DNA of 12,221 nucleotides. Source: Firmicutes bacterium UBA2595 (lineage in GTDB: Bacteria; Bacillota; Thermincolia; Thermincolales; UBA2595). Below are positions 1-7,746 of the stretch, in pieces; position 1 is the stretch's first letter; every line of letters starts with the position of its first letter. Made by a program: the position numbers and the translations under genes. Below the pieces are notes generated by a model. That model searched no databases and was not told the DNA's origin. It saw nothing but the letters and a program-made list of their open reading frames with translations. The DNA lies in contig DDKP01000160.1 in NCBI GenBank assembly GCA_002339745.1, positions 1 through 12,221 of the forward strand, given 5' to 3'.

Positions 1-43
1 CGTACAGCTACTTCATTCCGCCCTTTTGGCGCCCCATATTTTC

Positions 44-1168
44 TTAACGGTCTGGCATTTGCTCAAGGAGCAGAGTCAAGGTTTTCTTTTCCCTGCCTCT
101 CATGACCGTTAATTCAACTTTATCCCCGATTTTTTTCCTGTCGATAATAGTGCGTAGGTCGTCGAAATTCTCAACCGGCTCATTGTCAAAAGCGATAATT
201 ACATCCCCGCTCTTTATCCCGGCTTTGGCGGCAGGACCGCCCTCCGGCAGTTCACTGACAAATACCCCCTTTTGGGTCGCCAGGTTATAACGCTCTGCAA
301 TAGCCGGGTTTACATCTCCTCCCATGATGCCTATCCATGGGCGGATAACTTTCCCGTGCCTGATGATTGATTCAACAATCGGTTTCACGGTGTTGATCGG
401 GATAGCAAAGTTCAATCCTTCCACATTCACATCCACAATCTTGATACTATTTATACCAATCACTTCGCCCCTGGAATTCACCAGCGCCCCGCCGCTGTTG
501 CCGGGGTTGATGGCCGCATCAGTCTGAATCAGGCGGAATCTCTGTTCATCCACATCCACCGACCGGTTAACGGCGCTGATCACTCCTGCCGTCACAGTAC
601 TGGCAAATTTCTCACCCAGGGGATTACCGATGGCCACGGCCAGTTCTCCGACTCTTACCTTATCAGAATCCCCAAACTTTGCAGTCTTAAGACCCTTTTC
701 ATTTATCTTAACAACTGCTAGGTCGGTACGCTGGTCGGTTCCCACCACTTTTCCGTTCACTTGTTTACCGTCAGAAAGGGTCACAATCAGTTGGTCCGAA
801 TCGGCAATGACGTGGTAATTTGTGACAATGTACCCTTCTTCGTCAAAAATGACTCCGGAACCGGCGCCCTTTTCAACACGCTGATGGGCAAAAAATGTTG
901 GCACATTAACCCTGTTACTGATTCCGACCACTGCCGGACTAACCTGGTCAGCAATTAGAACTACAGGAGATTCAGCAGTCGTTACAACAGGAGGCGGGGA
1001 CTGGTTATTCCTCGGGGCATCCAGGTCAGGTTTAGTTTTTACCAGCGAGGGAACCATGACAGCTACAATTAATCCTCCGATTACCGCTCCCAGCAAAGCG
1101 GTAATTAAATAAGACAATAAACCGGGTCTTCGGTCATTGGTGTAAAAATACCGGTCGTCATTATACAT
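44..1168 (-). CDS. htrA: HtrA/DegP-type membrane-anchored serine protease with one PDZ domain
   Basis: This is a trypsin-fold envelope quality-control protease, 374 aa. A short cytoplasmic N-terminus is followed by one membrane segment (about residues 17-39), then a Pro/Asn-rich linker. The protease domain has the triad His119 (TNYHVIA), Asp149 (RTDLAVV) and Ser225 (GNSGGAL), all intact. A single C-terminal PDZ domain covers about residues 280-368 (GGPAAKAGIKSGDVI). The family cleaves or holds misfolded exported proteins at the outer face of the membrane. I chose the ATG at 1166-1168 because AGGAGGGG lies 4 bases upstream. The reading frame is open to 1258, but that extension only overlaps walJ. 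The gene follows the walJ stop by 10 bases and its ribosome binding site overlaps that stop, so the two are cotranscribed. The pair matches walJ-htrC at the end of the Bacillus walRK operon. Downstream, bases 1-43 show no clear terminator. Confidence 0.95.
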   Translation of the reverse strand: MYNDDRYFYTNDRRPGLLSYLITALLGAVIGGLIVAVMVPSLVKTKPDLDAPRNNQSPPPVVTTAESPVVLIADQVSPAVVGISNRVNVPTFFAHQRVEKGAGSGVIFDEEGYIVTNYHVIADSDQLIVTLSDGKQVNGKVVGTDQRTDLAVVKINEKGLKTAKFGDSDKVRVGELAVAIGNPLGEKFASTVTAGVISAVNRSVDVDEQRFRLIQTDAAINPGNSGGALVNSRGEVIGINSIKIVDVNVEGLNFAIPINTVKPIVESIIRHGKVIRPWIGIMGGDVNPAIAERYNLATQKGVFVSELPEGGPAAKAGIKSGDVIIAFDNEPVENFDDLRTIIDRKKIGDKVELTVMRGREKKTLTLLLEQMPDR

Positions 1169-1178
1169 CTTACCCCTC

Positions 1179-1970
1179 CTATTCCAGTTCCCATAGTTTA
1201 CCAGGCAAACACCTGGGGGCCGTTTCCAGAATGAAATCCTTGCCCGGAGATAATCCATGCTCCCGCAGGATTTCAGCCACTGTGGTTAATGCCAGCTCGG
1301 GGTTGTTATTCTCCCTGCTGAGATGAGCCAGGGCCACGGCTCTAGTGTTCCCGCTTATTAGAGATGATAAACAGTGACCGGCGGCAATGTTGGACAGGTG
1401 GCCGCGATCGCTAAGAATCCTCTGCTTGAGCGCCCATGGGTACCTTCCTGTTTTAAGCATATGTAAATCATGATTGGCTTCAAAAATTAACAAATCGGAG
1501 CTGTCTAGAAGTTTCCTTGCCGAACCGGTCAAATAACCGGTGTCGGTTGCAATACCGGCGCTGACCCCTTTGCTGTGAAAACTAAACCCTATCGAATCAA
1601 CCGCATCATGGCTGTTCTCAAAGCATTCTATTTTAAGGTCTTCAATTTCCAGTTTGCCTCCATTGTCTAAAACAAACCTGCTGCCTTCGGGAATCTCTCC
1701 TATGACCTTTTCAATTTCTTCCCAGGTTCTCTCGGTGGCAAAGACTTTGAGGTTATATCTACGCGCCAAAACGCCTGCTCCCCTGATATGGTCAAGGTGT
1801 TCGTGAGTGATCAGGATCCCTTCCAGTTCTGAAGGGTCTACCCTTATGGACTCCAGTCCCCGGACCAGACCCCTTCCGCTAAGCCCGGCATCTACAAGGA
1901 CGGCAGAATTGTCCCCCGCAACATATGTACTATTCCCCGAACTGCCGCTAGCCAAAGTACAAACCCGCAT
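1179..1970 (-). CDS. walJ: WalJ/YycJ-family metallo-beta-lactamase-fold hydrolase
   Basis: This is a cytosolic metallo-beta-lactamase-fold hydrolase of 263 aa, the usual YycJ length. The N-terminus RVCTLASGSSGNSTYV is the family signature. The metal-binding motif HEHLDH gives His56, His58, Asp60 and His61; further likely ligands are Asp143 (ATDTG) and His216 (LAHLSREN). Relatives are predicted or reported phosphodiesterases/exonucleases tied to WalRK cell-wall control and coordination with replication. The exact substrate here cannot be read from sequence. The ATG at 1968-1970 has GGGGAGGG about 5 bases upstream. The frame is open to 2045, but the extra 25 codons run into the terminator of the preceding gene and look non-coding. 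It is followed after 10 bases by htrA. The histidine kinase/regulator genes walRK and walHI are not in this window; the upstream neighbour is a chemoreceptor with its own terminator. Confidence 0.93.
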   Translation of the reverse strand: MRVCTLASGSSGNSTYVAGDNSAVLVDAGLSGRGLVRGLESIRVDPSELEGILITHEHLDHIRGAGVLARRYNLKVFATERTWEEIEKVIGEIPEGSRFVLDNGGKLEIEDLKIECFENSHDAVDSIGFSFHSKGVSAGIATDTGYLTGSARKLLDSSDLLIFEANHDLHMLKTGRYPWALKQRILSDRGHLSNIAAGHCLSSLISGNTRAVALAHLSRENNNPELALTTVAEILREHGLSPGKDFILETAPRCLPGKLWELE

Positions 1971-2022
1971 ATAACCCTCCCCAACCGATTTTACCGTTGT
2001 TTCTCCAGTATAATGGGTAACA

Positions 2023-2050
2023 TAAAACAGACCATGGATGTCCATGGTCT
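2023..2050 (-). terminator. Intrinsic terminator of the chemoreceptor gene
   Basis: A perfect 10-base inverted repeat (AGACCATGGA at 2029-2038 against 2041-2050, two-base centre) lies 15 bases beyond the stop of the chemoreceptor. On the minus strand it is followed by GTTTTAT. The U-tract is short, so termination may be partial, but position and perfect symmetry support the call. It also shows that walJ starts a new transcription unit at 1970 and not at the upstream in-frame ATG at 2045. Confidence 0.75.
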
Positions 2051-2065
2051 TTTAGGTATCTTGTT

Positions 2066-3346
2066 TTAAACCTTAAATTTGCTGATGCGTTCCCGCAGTT
2101 CTGCCGCAAACTGAGCCATCCGCGAAGCGTTGGAGTTGACCTGTTCATTGGTGTTCATCTGCTGCTGCGTGGATGCGGAGACCTGCTGGGTAGCTACCGA
2201 AACTTGATGGGCAATATTGTTTACCTTATCGATGGCCTGGACAACCTGGTTAATTCCTTTCGACTGCTGCTGTGCCGCCGTCGATATTTCTTGCACCATA
2301 CGCACAGACTTATTGACTGTCTGTACAATTTCACTTAGAGCCTTCTGGGCATGAGAAGCTATAACAACTCCTTCTTCTACTTCTTTACTGCCTATTACCA
2401 TAGAGTTGACTGCCCGGGAAGTCTCTTCCTGAATCACCTTGATCAGGTCGGCAATCTGCTGGGCTGCCTTGGCCGATCCCTCCGCCAGCTTCCTGACCTC
2501 ATCGGCAACTACTGCAAAGCCGCGGCCGTGTTCACCCGCCCTGGCCGCCTCAATGGCAGCATTCAGGGCCAGCAGGTTGGTTTGGTCTGCGATAGATGTT
2601 ATAACATTAACTATTTCCCCAATTTGTTCAGACCTTTCGTTCAGTGTTTTCACCACAAGAGCAGAATCGTTGACCGTTTCGGAAATTTTGTTCATCTTGT
2701 CAAAGGCCTTTTCTATTTCTTCCGCTCCCTTGAAAGCCAGTTCCGAAGCATTATGAGAAGCGGTATACGCCGCCTGGGAGTTAGCCGCAATCTGCTGAAC
2801 CGCCGCCGACAGGTCACGGGTTATCTGAAGGGTTTCGTTCAGTTGATAGGCCTGTCCCTGGGTCCCTCCCACTATTTGTTGGATAGCGGCAGAAATCTGC
2901 TGGATGGAGGCCGTGGCTTGTTCTACGGCGAGAGATACCTGATTGGCCTCGGAAGCCACCCGGTTGGCAGTCTCCATATTCTGCTGAATAGTCGAGCGGA
3001 TATCTTCCATCATCTTGTTGAAAGCCGCAGCCATACGGCCGAAAACGTCCCTGGTGGGAAAATAAATCTGCTGTGTCAGGTCTTTTTCCGCCACTTTACT
3101 TATTACATCCAGAAATATTTCAAATATCTTGACCAGCAGGCGGTTGACCATAAACAGCAACAGCAGGCCGAAACCGATGCCAATTGGAGCTACAAACGTA
3201 AACAGGGTAGAAATCTGTTCGGAAGTGGCCTTCAGATAGTAAAGCAAGAACGCCGTCCAGACAAGCGTTCCGCCGCCTGTTATACTTATAAATATTATGC
3301 CAAGCTTAACTAAAGGCTTAACTTTGAAGGCTTGCCTCTTTGACAT
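2066..3346 (-). CDS. Methyl-accepting chemotaxis protein lacking a large sensor domain
   Basis: This is a transmembrane chemoreceptor-like protein, 426 aa. Two membrane segments (about residues 14-38 and 47-68) are joined by only about 9 residues. A HAMP-like segment follows (about 68-122; [29 protein letters not shown]). The long coiled-coil signalling domain (about 123-426) carries the highly conserved hairpin tip [28 protein letters not shown] at about 262-289 (seen here as one uninterrupted stretch, quoted in parts: [21 protein letters not shown]). In the family the tip binds CheA and CheW and controls phosphorylation of CheY. No external ligand-binding domain is present, so input must come from the membrane, the short loop or the cytoplasm, or from partner receptors. 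The ATG at 3344-3346 has AAGGA about 9 bases upstream. No che genes are adjacent; it is a single-gene unit with its own terminator. Confidence 0.93.
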   Translation of the reverse strand: MSKRQAFKVKPLVKLGIIFISITGGGTLVWTAFLLYYLKATSEQISTLFTFVAPIGIGFGLLLLFMVNRLLVKIFEIFLDVISKVAEKDLTQQIYFPTRDVFGRMAAAFNKMMEDIRSTIQQNMETANRVASEANQVSLAVEQATASIQQISAAIQQIVGGTQGQAYQLNETLQITRDLSAAVQQIAANSQAAYTASHNASELAFKGAEEIEKAFDKMNKISETVNDSALVVKTLNERSEQIGEIVNVITSIADQTNLLALNAAIEAARAGEHGRGFAVVADEVRKLAEGSAKAAQQIADLIKVIQEETSRAVNSMVIGSKEVEEGVVIASHAQKALSEIVQTVNKSVRMVQEISTAAQQQSKGINQVVQAIDKVNNIAHQVSVATQQVSASTQQQMNTNEQVNSNASRMAQFAAELRERISKFKV

Positions 3347-3457
3347 AATATCACATCCTTAGACAAAATCTGATAAATGTATAGTTCTGCTTTTTTCATT
3401 TTTTTCCTGCAAGATTTTTAAAAAAAATGGAATATCTTGATAAACAGCTTTATAAAA

Positions 3458-4708
3458 CTACGTTCTCCACATCCGCGCGCCTGCAGAAATAAGTTTTTCC
3501 TCGATATTTTCGTAACCCCGGTCAATATAATGAGTGTTGCAGATCTCTGTTACCCCCTCCGCAATCAGCCCTGCAATGATCAATGCCGCTCCAGCCCTAA
3601 GGTCCGAAGCTTTCACCTGGGCTCCTTGGAGTCTTTCCACACCCTGAATAATGGCCGTGCGCCCCTCCACCTTAATTCTGGCCCCCATTCGTTTCAGCTC
3701 GTCAGCTACCTGCAGCCTGTTTTCGAAGACGTTTTCCACAATGACGCTGGTTCCTTTGACAACCGTCAGCATGGCCATCATCTGGGACTGCATGTCTGTC
3801 GGAAACCCGGGGTAAGGCAGAGTCTTAATATCTATCGGTTTTAATGGTTCCTTTGCAACGACTCTCAATGCGTCATCCTCTTCGTTAATTTCCACGTTGG
3901 CCTCGCGGAGTTTAGCAATAAGCGGTTCAACGTGAGTAGGGATAACGTGTTCTATCAGCAGATCCCCTTTGGTTGCCGCCGCGGCTACCATGAAGGTTCC
4001 CGCTTCAATGCGGTCGGGAATTACGGAATAACGGCCTCCTCCCAAATGATCAACGCCTTCAACCTTGATGACATCTGTGCCTGCACCCCGTATTTTGGCG
4101 CCGATGCTGTTCAGGAAGTTTGCCAGGTCGACAATCTCCGGTTCTTTGGCGACGTTCTCCAAAATGGTCTGCCCTTTGGCCAAAGTGGCAGCCATCATGA
4201 TATTTTCGGTAGCTCCCACGCTGGGAAAGTCCAGGTAAACCTTTGACCCAGTCAAGTAGTCACAGCTGCCAGAGATGAAACCATGATCCATGGTTATCCT
4301 GGCTCCTAAGGCCTGCAGTCCTTTGATGTGCAGGTCCATCGGCCGGCTTCCGATGTTGCATCCTCCCGGCAGGGCGATTTGGGCATTGCAAAAGCGGGCC
4401 AGGAGTGGTCCCACCAGGAGATTCGAAGCCCGCAGCTTTTTGACTTCCTTATATGGGGTCTTTGTCTTTATCGATTCCGGGGAAAATATTTGGACACTGT
4501 TATTATCTTTGTATTCTACTTTGACACCTAAATTAGAGATAATATCCAGCAGCACCCGGACATCGGTGATGTTCGGTATATTTTCAAGACAAACAGGTTT
4601 GCTGGCCAGCAGTGACGCAGATATTATGGCTAAGGCCGCATTTTTTGCTCCGCTTACCCTGACGGTTCCTTTCAGGGGTTGGCCTCCTGTTATACATAAC
4701 TTTGACAC
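3458..4708 (-). CDS. murA: UDP-N-acetylglucosamine 1-carboxyvinyltransferase
   Basis: This cytosolic enzyme makes the first committed step of peptidoglycan synthesis: it transfers enolpyruvate from phosphoenolpyruvate to UDP-GlcNAc, releasing phosphate. It is 416 aa, the normal MurA length. The substrate-binding pair Lys22-Asn23 (SGAKNAAL) is present, as is the loop cysteine Cys117 in GGCNIGSRPMD, equivalent to E. coli Cys115 and the fosfomycin target. The PGFPTDMQSQ segment supplies the conserved Asp. A GTG start at 4706-4708 is chosen because GAGGAGGG lies about 7 bases upstream and the product then begins SKLCITGGQPL as MurA proteins do. The frame is open 13 codons further to 4747, without a site. 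Firmicutes often have two paralogues (MurA1/MurA2, MurA/MurZ); which one this is cannot be told here. It appears to be a single-gene unit between two envelope genes and the chemoreceptor. Confidence 0.95.
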   Translation of the reverse strand: MSKLCITGGQPLKGTVRVSGAKNAALAIISASLLASKPVCLENIPNITDVRVLLDIISNLGVKVEYKDNNSVQIFSPESIKTKTPYKEVKKLRASNLLVGPLLARFCNAQIALPGGCNIGSRPMDLHIKGLQALGARITMDHGFISGSCDYLTGSKVYLDFPSVGATENIMMAATLAKGQTILENVAKEPEIVDLANFLNSIGAKIRGAGTDVIKVEGVDHLGGGRYSVIPDRIEAGTFMVAAAATKGDLLIEHVIPTHVEPLIAKLREANVEINEEDDALRVVAKEPLKPIDIKTLPYPGFPTDMQSQMMAMLTVVKGTSVIVENVFENRLQVADELKRMGARIKVEGRTAIIQGVERLQGAQVKASDLRAGAALIIAGLIAEGVTEICNTHYIDRGYENIEEKLISAGARMWRT

Positions 4709-4787
4709 CTTTAACCCTCCTCTGGCGCTAACCGGTCGAAAACTCACATTTATTGTATATTCTCGCTCCAGGCAATTATTCCTGCAT

Positions 4788-4816
4788 GAAAAACAAAGAT
4801 GCCCTTATAAGGCATC
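4788..4816 (-). terminator. Intrinsic terminator after the BON-domain gene
   Basis: The arms GATGCC (4811-4816, read on the minus strand) and GGCATC (4798-4803) flank a 7-base loop. On the minus strand they are followed by TTTGTTTTT. The structure lies about 30 bases past the stop of the BON-domain gene and so closes that unit before murA. Confidence 0.75.
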
Positions 4817-4844
4817 GGTCTTGTCTCCGTTAATTTGTCCGTTC

Positions 4845-5711
4845 TCAGCTGATCTGGATATCGTTGTGTACTCCGTTTATTCCTTCAAATGTCCTCACAA
4901 CTTCTTCTGCCTTATGTTTTTGATCCGGGGTACCGACCGCCCCGTCAAGAAACACTGTTCCATCCACGACAAAACACCTTACTCCCCCCAAACCGTTTCT
5001 CCCCAGCTCTTCCCGGATGGCGTTAGTCAGATTGTAATCTGTTTCTCGTGAACCGTGCCTGGCGGCCAGCCGATTGTCTATCTTCTTTACTCCCTGTACC
5101 TGCGCGGCAACCCGCCTGGCAGCTTTAATCTGGCCCGGTGTGTCGACACCGCCTTCCAGTATCACAGTACCGTCATCGGTCCTGGTCTCGATATCCCTGG
5201 CGCTGACTGCTGTATTTCTTGCCAAAGCTGTCTCCACCATATTAGTTAGGGTAGCGTCATCTATATCAAAGTCACCTTGTCCCAGGTATATATAGCTTAT
5301 TACATCTTTCACCCCCGGGGTCCTGGCGGCAAGTTCCTTGGCAGCCTCTTCCTCTGCAATAGTGGCGGCATTCCCCTCCAGGTAAACGATTCCTTCCCGT
5401 ACTGTAACCTTGATTTGATGAAGGTCTACCCTGGGATCATTGTACAGCTTTTGCATAACTAACTCGTTAATCTCACTGTCTTCCAGAGGCCTGTCTATGG
5501 CCACGGTCAGGCTGTTATCAACCGATACCACACCCGGAACCTGTTTGACTACTTCACCGGCAGCCCATTTCTCTGCCAGGACATCTACAAATCCATAAAG
5601 AGTCACCTCCCCGTTGCGGGTTTCGATTCTTATATCATCGGTTCGCAAAAGCCTGGTGTTTTTTAAGGCATTTTCCACCTGACGCTGAATCAACGAATCC
5701 TGCTCTCTCAA
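4845..5711 (-). CDS. Protein with four tandem BON domains
   Basis: The protein is 288 aa and is built almost entirely of four BON repeats (about residues 6-72, 79-145, 152-218 and 222-287). Each has the pattern of a helix (VENALKNT, MQKLYND, VETALARN, IREELGRN), a strand with G-x-V-x-L-x-G (NGEVTLYGFV, EGIVYLEGNA, DGTVILEGGV, DGTVFLDGAV), a helix and a closing strand with PGV or EGI. BON domains are thought to bind phospholipid or other envelope components, as in OsmY and some secretins and channels. No signal peptide or membrane segment is seen, so it is probably cytosolic. The start is uncertain: no ATG is in frame. I prefer TTG at 5709-5711, with GGGTGG 9 bases upstream; a TTG at 5730-5732 lacks a site. 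It follows the HExxH peptidase gene by under 100 bases and probably shares its transcript. Confidence 0.85.
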   Translation of the reverse strand: MREQDSLIQRQVENALKNTRLLRTDDIRIETRNGEVTLYGFVDVLAEKWAAGEVVKQVPGVVSVDNSLTVAIDRPLEDSEINELVMQKLYNDPRVDLHQIKVTVREGIVYLEGNAATIAEEEAAKELAARTPGVKDVISYIYLGQGDFDIDDATLTNMVETALARNTAVSARDIETRTDDGTVILEGGVDTPGQIKAARRVAAQVQGVKKIDNRLAARHGSRETDYNLTNAIREELGRNGLGGVRCFVVDGTVFLDGAVGTPDQKHKAEEVVRTFEGINGVHNDIQIS

Positions 5712-5798
5712 AATCCATGGCCACCCTTTCAAGTTTTTGAATATTGTTTTATTTTTTCCCCAATTAACCAGAAAATATGAGTCCTTGACTTCCCAAAA

Positions 5799-6701
5799 TC
5801 AATCGTCTGCCGCAATCCACCTTCTAAAGTCATTCTCGAACTGGTCTAAAGAAACACCGGTATTTCTGCGGAAACTCTCTTCCATTGTCAACCCTTTACC
5901 AAGGTCGTTTAAAATAGTTTTGATTGAGTCTTCCCCGTAATTATCGACGAGATACTGGATTGCCTTAAACGATTCAAAATAAGCCATTCCCTGGTCATTC
6001 AGGTTGTCGAATTCCCGGTCCATTAAATCGAACGGGTAAATATCGTCCTGTCCGCTGATTTCCCTGTATTCCACCTGGAATCCTGTTAACATTGACTCTT
6101 CGTATTGGGCAATCCCCTCGGTAAACCACCTGGTGTAATTACCGCCCGTTACATAATCCACTATCAAATGGGTCAGCTCGTGGGCCATGGGGCCTTCAGT
6201 TTCGAATTTCTCCTTTAATACCTGAGAGTCTGCATAATTCAACCACACATTTGGGGATAAAACTCGAATAACGCCAGCCCAGTAAACACCCATGGCGCTT
6301 TCGTCGGCCGCCCATCCAAAGCTTGTCCCCAGGGATTCTTTGGTAGGGTAGATAACAACCGTTATTTTGCTGGAGGAAATAAAACCATACCGTTTGCTGA
6401 TAGGTTCATAGCTCTTTTCAGCGGTTTCAAGCACCAGGCGGGCAATATTGCTGTCCTGAGGCTGGTACCTGACAGTAAAATGCTCCCCCGCCAGCTCATC
6501 CCACTTTTCGGTTTGCCAGTTGATCTGTACTATAACGGCCTCTCTAAACATCCTGTATATAAAAGATTTTACTACAATCGGCTCTTTTATAAAAATAATA
6601 AAAAAAATAAGCAAACACAGAAGGATTAAAACCACCGTAATTTTGCTCGTTTTTGTCAGTAAAAAACCAGAGTCAACCGCTTGTGTCACGAGGTTGCCCA
6701 T
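5799..6701 (-). CDS. Membrane-anchored HExxH metallopeptidase (peptidase MA family)
   Basis: The protein is 300 aa, with an N-terminal membrane anchor (about residues 20-39) and an extracytoplasmic catalytic domain. The zinc motif HELTH is at 174-178, and a third ligand, Glu195, lies in WFTEGIAQYEE, giving the gluzincin pattern HExxH...E. The upstream half (about 70-160) matches the beta-rich segment that precedes the motif in peptidase MA-like proteins. The tail (about 240-297; YFESFKAIQYLVDNYG, then a segment ending DFRRWIAAD) is helical as in that family. Substrates of these clostridial proteins are not known. The ATG at 6699-6701 has GAGGAGGGG about 7 bases upstream. Likely promoters are at 6959-6988 or a TATAAT at 6737-6742. 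The BON-domain gene follows without an obvious terminator between them. Confidence 0.85.
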   Translation of the reverse strand: MGNLVTQAVDSGFLLTKTSKITVVLILLCLLIFFIIFIKEPIVVKSFIYRMFREAVIVQINWQTEKWDELAGEHFTVRYQPQDSNIARLVLETAEKSYEPISKRYGFISSSKITVVIYPTKESLGTSFGWAADESAMGVYWAGVIRVLSPNVWLNYADSQVLKEKFETEGPMAHELTHLIVDYVTGGNYTRWFTEGIAQYEESMLTGFQVEYREISGQDDIYPFDLMDREFDNLNDQGMAYFESFKAIQYLVDNYGEDSIKTILNDLGKGLTMEESFRRNTGVSLDQFENDFRRWIAADD

Positions 6702-6736
6702 AGCATACCCCTCCTCTTTGGCTCTCCCTGAACACC

Positions 6737-6742
6737 ATTATA
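6737..6742 (-). promoter_or_regulatory. Possible -10 box for the HExxH peptidase gene
   Basis: A perfect TATAAT on the minus strand lies 35 bases upstream of the ATG. No acceptable -35 is found 16-18 bases further up and there is no extended TGn, so this is only a candidate. Confidence 0.3.
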
Positions 6743-6801
6743 CAAGTTGCAGAACCGTAAACCTACAGGTAATAACTGGGGTGCGAGGGGTAACCCCTAC
6801 A

Positions 6802-6825
6802 TTAGAGGCTGGAGGTTAGAGGTTA
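6802..6825. repeat. Short 7-bp tandem repeat tract (TTAGAGG/CTGGAGG)
   Basis: The plus strand reads TTAGAGG, CTGGAGG, TTAGAGG, then the start of a fourth degenerate unit (TTAC). Units end in GG and have a 7-base phase, the same phase as the tract at 12000-12034. It lies in the 303-base gap between the TPR gene and the HExxH peptidase gene. That gap also holds the inverted repeat and promoter listed separately and no ORF I can support. Confidence 0.5.
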
Positions 6826-6879
6826 CAAATTGGATTGGAAGAGTGAATAGTCTGTAGAGCGGACTGAAGTCAGCTGTAT

Positions 6880-6913
6880 GTTTGAGAGGCAGGAATATAC
6901 CTGCCTCTCAAAC
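6880..6913. repeat. 14-bp perfect inverted repeat
   Basis: GTTTGAGAGGCAGG at 6880-6893 is the exact reverse complement of 6900-6913, with a six-base centre AATATA. No U-tract follows on either strand, so it is not a classical intrinsic terminator. It lies about 40 bases downstream of the promoter at 6959-6988 and would form a strong hairpin in the 5' leader of the HExxH peptidase transcript. It could also be an end point of the TPR transcript, which has no other terminator. Confidence 0.7.
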
Positions 6914-6958
6914 TATCTCAGCGGGGTTGTTGCCGCACGAAGGAAAGTATCAATCCCG

Positions 6959-6988
6959 TTTATATTGCGATAAACTGGAGTTTGTCAA
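6959..6988 (-). promoter_or_regulatory. SigmaA-type promoter upstream of the HExxH peptidase gene
   Basis: On the minus strand the -35 TTGACA (6983-6988) is perfect, followed by an 18-base spacer and -10 TATAAA (6959-6964). Transcription would start near 6952, giving a leader of about 250 bases containing the perfect hairpin at 6880-6913 and the repeat tract at 6802-6825. Confidence 0.6.
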
Positions 6989-7004
6989 CAGCCCCAAATT
7001 GCTT

Positions 7005-7649
7005 TTAGTTTTTAGGGGGTTGTGGGGGTACTGAACTGTCGCTCGGAGGGGGCGGGAGAGGCGCGCCGCTTTGCGGCGGCGGGGGCAAGGTTCCGCCGCT
7101 TTGAGACGAAGGTAGAGTACTGCTGTTGTTAAAACTAGCGATCAGCTCCTGAGCCCGTTGATAATTCGGGTCCTCCTTCCCTATTTTTCCTAGTTCTTTG
7201 ATGGCCTCCTCCTTATTTTGTTTGCCTTCAAAGAGATAAATGGCGTAGTTCATCCTGGCTGTACTGAAATCAGGGTTGATTTCCAGGGCCTTTTTCACCA
7301 GCTCAATGGCCTTATCAGTATTTCCCGTATAATGATATGAAGTAGCCAGGTCTCCCAGTACCAATATATTATCCGGGGTCGTTTTCAACACCTCTTCATA
7401 TTTCTGAATAGCTGATGCAAATTTATTGGCAGCGTCCTTGGATTTACCCTGACCCAACAGCTTCAGCGCCGCTTCAAAGTCCTGATTTGCCAAATATTCG
7501 GTTGATACTGTCGATCCACTGCCGCCTGAACCTGAGAAGGAGCCTCCTGTCCAGTAAAGTGAAACGGACAGCAACAGTCCTGCCGAAACAAAACCCACAA
7601 TAATGTAAGTCATCACCTTGTTGCGCTTCCTTGCATTCATAAATGCCAT
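7005..7649 (-). CDS. Membrane-anchored TPR protein with proline-rich tail
   Basis: The protein is 214 aa. A basic N-terminus (NARKRNK) precedes one membrane segment (about 13-33), and a Gly/Ser-rich linker (about 34-48) follows. Two to three tetratricopeptide repeats span about 55-170 (TPDNILVLGDLATSYHYTGN, AIELVKKALEINPDFSTARM). The tail (about 176-214) is rich in Ser, Gln and Pro with repeated PPPP runs. TPRs mediate protein-protein contacts; the partner is unknown. The positive-inside rule puts the TPR region outside the membrane. The ATG at 7647-7649 has AAAGGATG about 7 bases upstream; a second ATG three codons in is possible. It stands alone: a terminator precedes its promoter region and the next gene has its own promoter. 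The tail occupies GC-rich, low-complexity DNA. Confidence 0.85.
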   Translation of the reverse strand: MAFMNARKRNKVMTYIIVGFVSAGLLLSVSLYWTGGSFSGSGGSGSTVSTEYLANQDFEAALKLLGQGKSKDAANKFASAIQKYEEVLKTTPDNILVLGDLATSYHYTGNTDKAIELVKKALEINPDFSTARMNYAIYLFEGKQNKEEAIKELGKIGKEDPNYQRAQELIASFNNSSTLPSSQSGGTLPPPPQSGAPLPPPPSDSSVPPQPPKN

Positions 7650-7737
7650 GCTTATTCATCCTTTCAAGTACATTCATAATAGCTTAATGTATAATAACAG
7701 TACACCTTATAACATGTCTTCTTTCATTCAGAACATA

Positions 7738-7746
7738 ATTATATCA
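7738..7746 (-). promoter_or_regulatory. Extended -10 promoter candidate for the TPR gene
   Basis: The minus strand reads TGATATAAT, a perfect extended -10, about 90 bases upstream of the ATG. The hexamer 17 bases further up (TTTTAA) is a poor -35, as is common with extended -10 promoters. Confidence 0.5.

Noticed and set aside
1..43. Start of a gene downstream of htrA (an ATG at 35-37 on the minus strand)
   Set aside because: The frame stops after nine codons and there is no other usable start in the 43 bases.
2351..3313. 320-codon open frame on the plus strand
   Set aside because: It lies wholly inside the chemoreceptor gene in the opposite strand, with Tyr/Arg/His-rich composition typical of a shadow frame.
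2346..3346. SigmaD-type flagellar promoter for the chemoreceptor
   Set aside because: No TAAA-N15-GCCGATAA-like pair was found in 3347-3457.
3405..3434. Hairpin with U-run as a murA terminator
   Set aside because: Only six outer pairs match (CAAGAT/ATCTTG), and the U-run lies in the loop, not after the stem.
4290..5051. 253-codon open frame on the plus strand
   Set aside because: It spans the murA start, the terminator and the BON gene end on the other strand; no ribosome site and no family resemblance.
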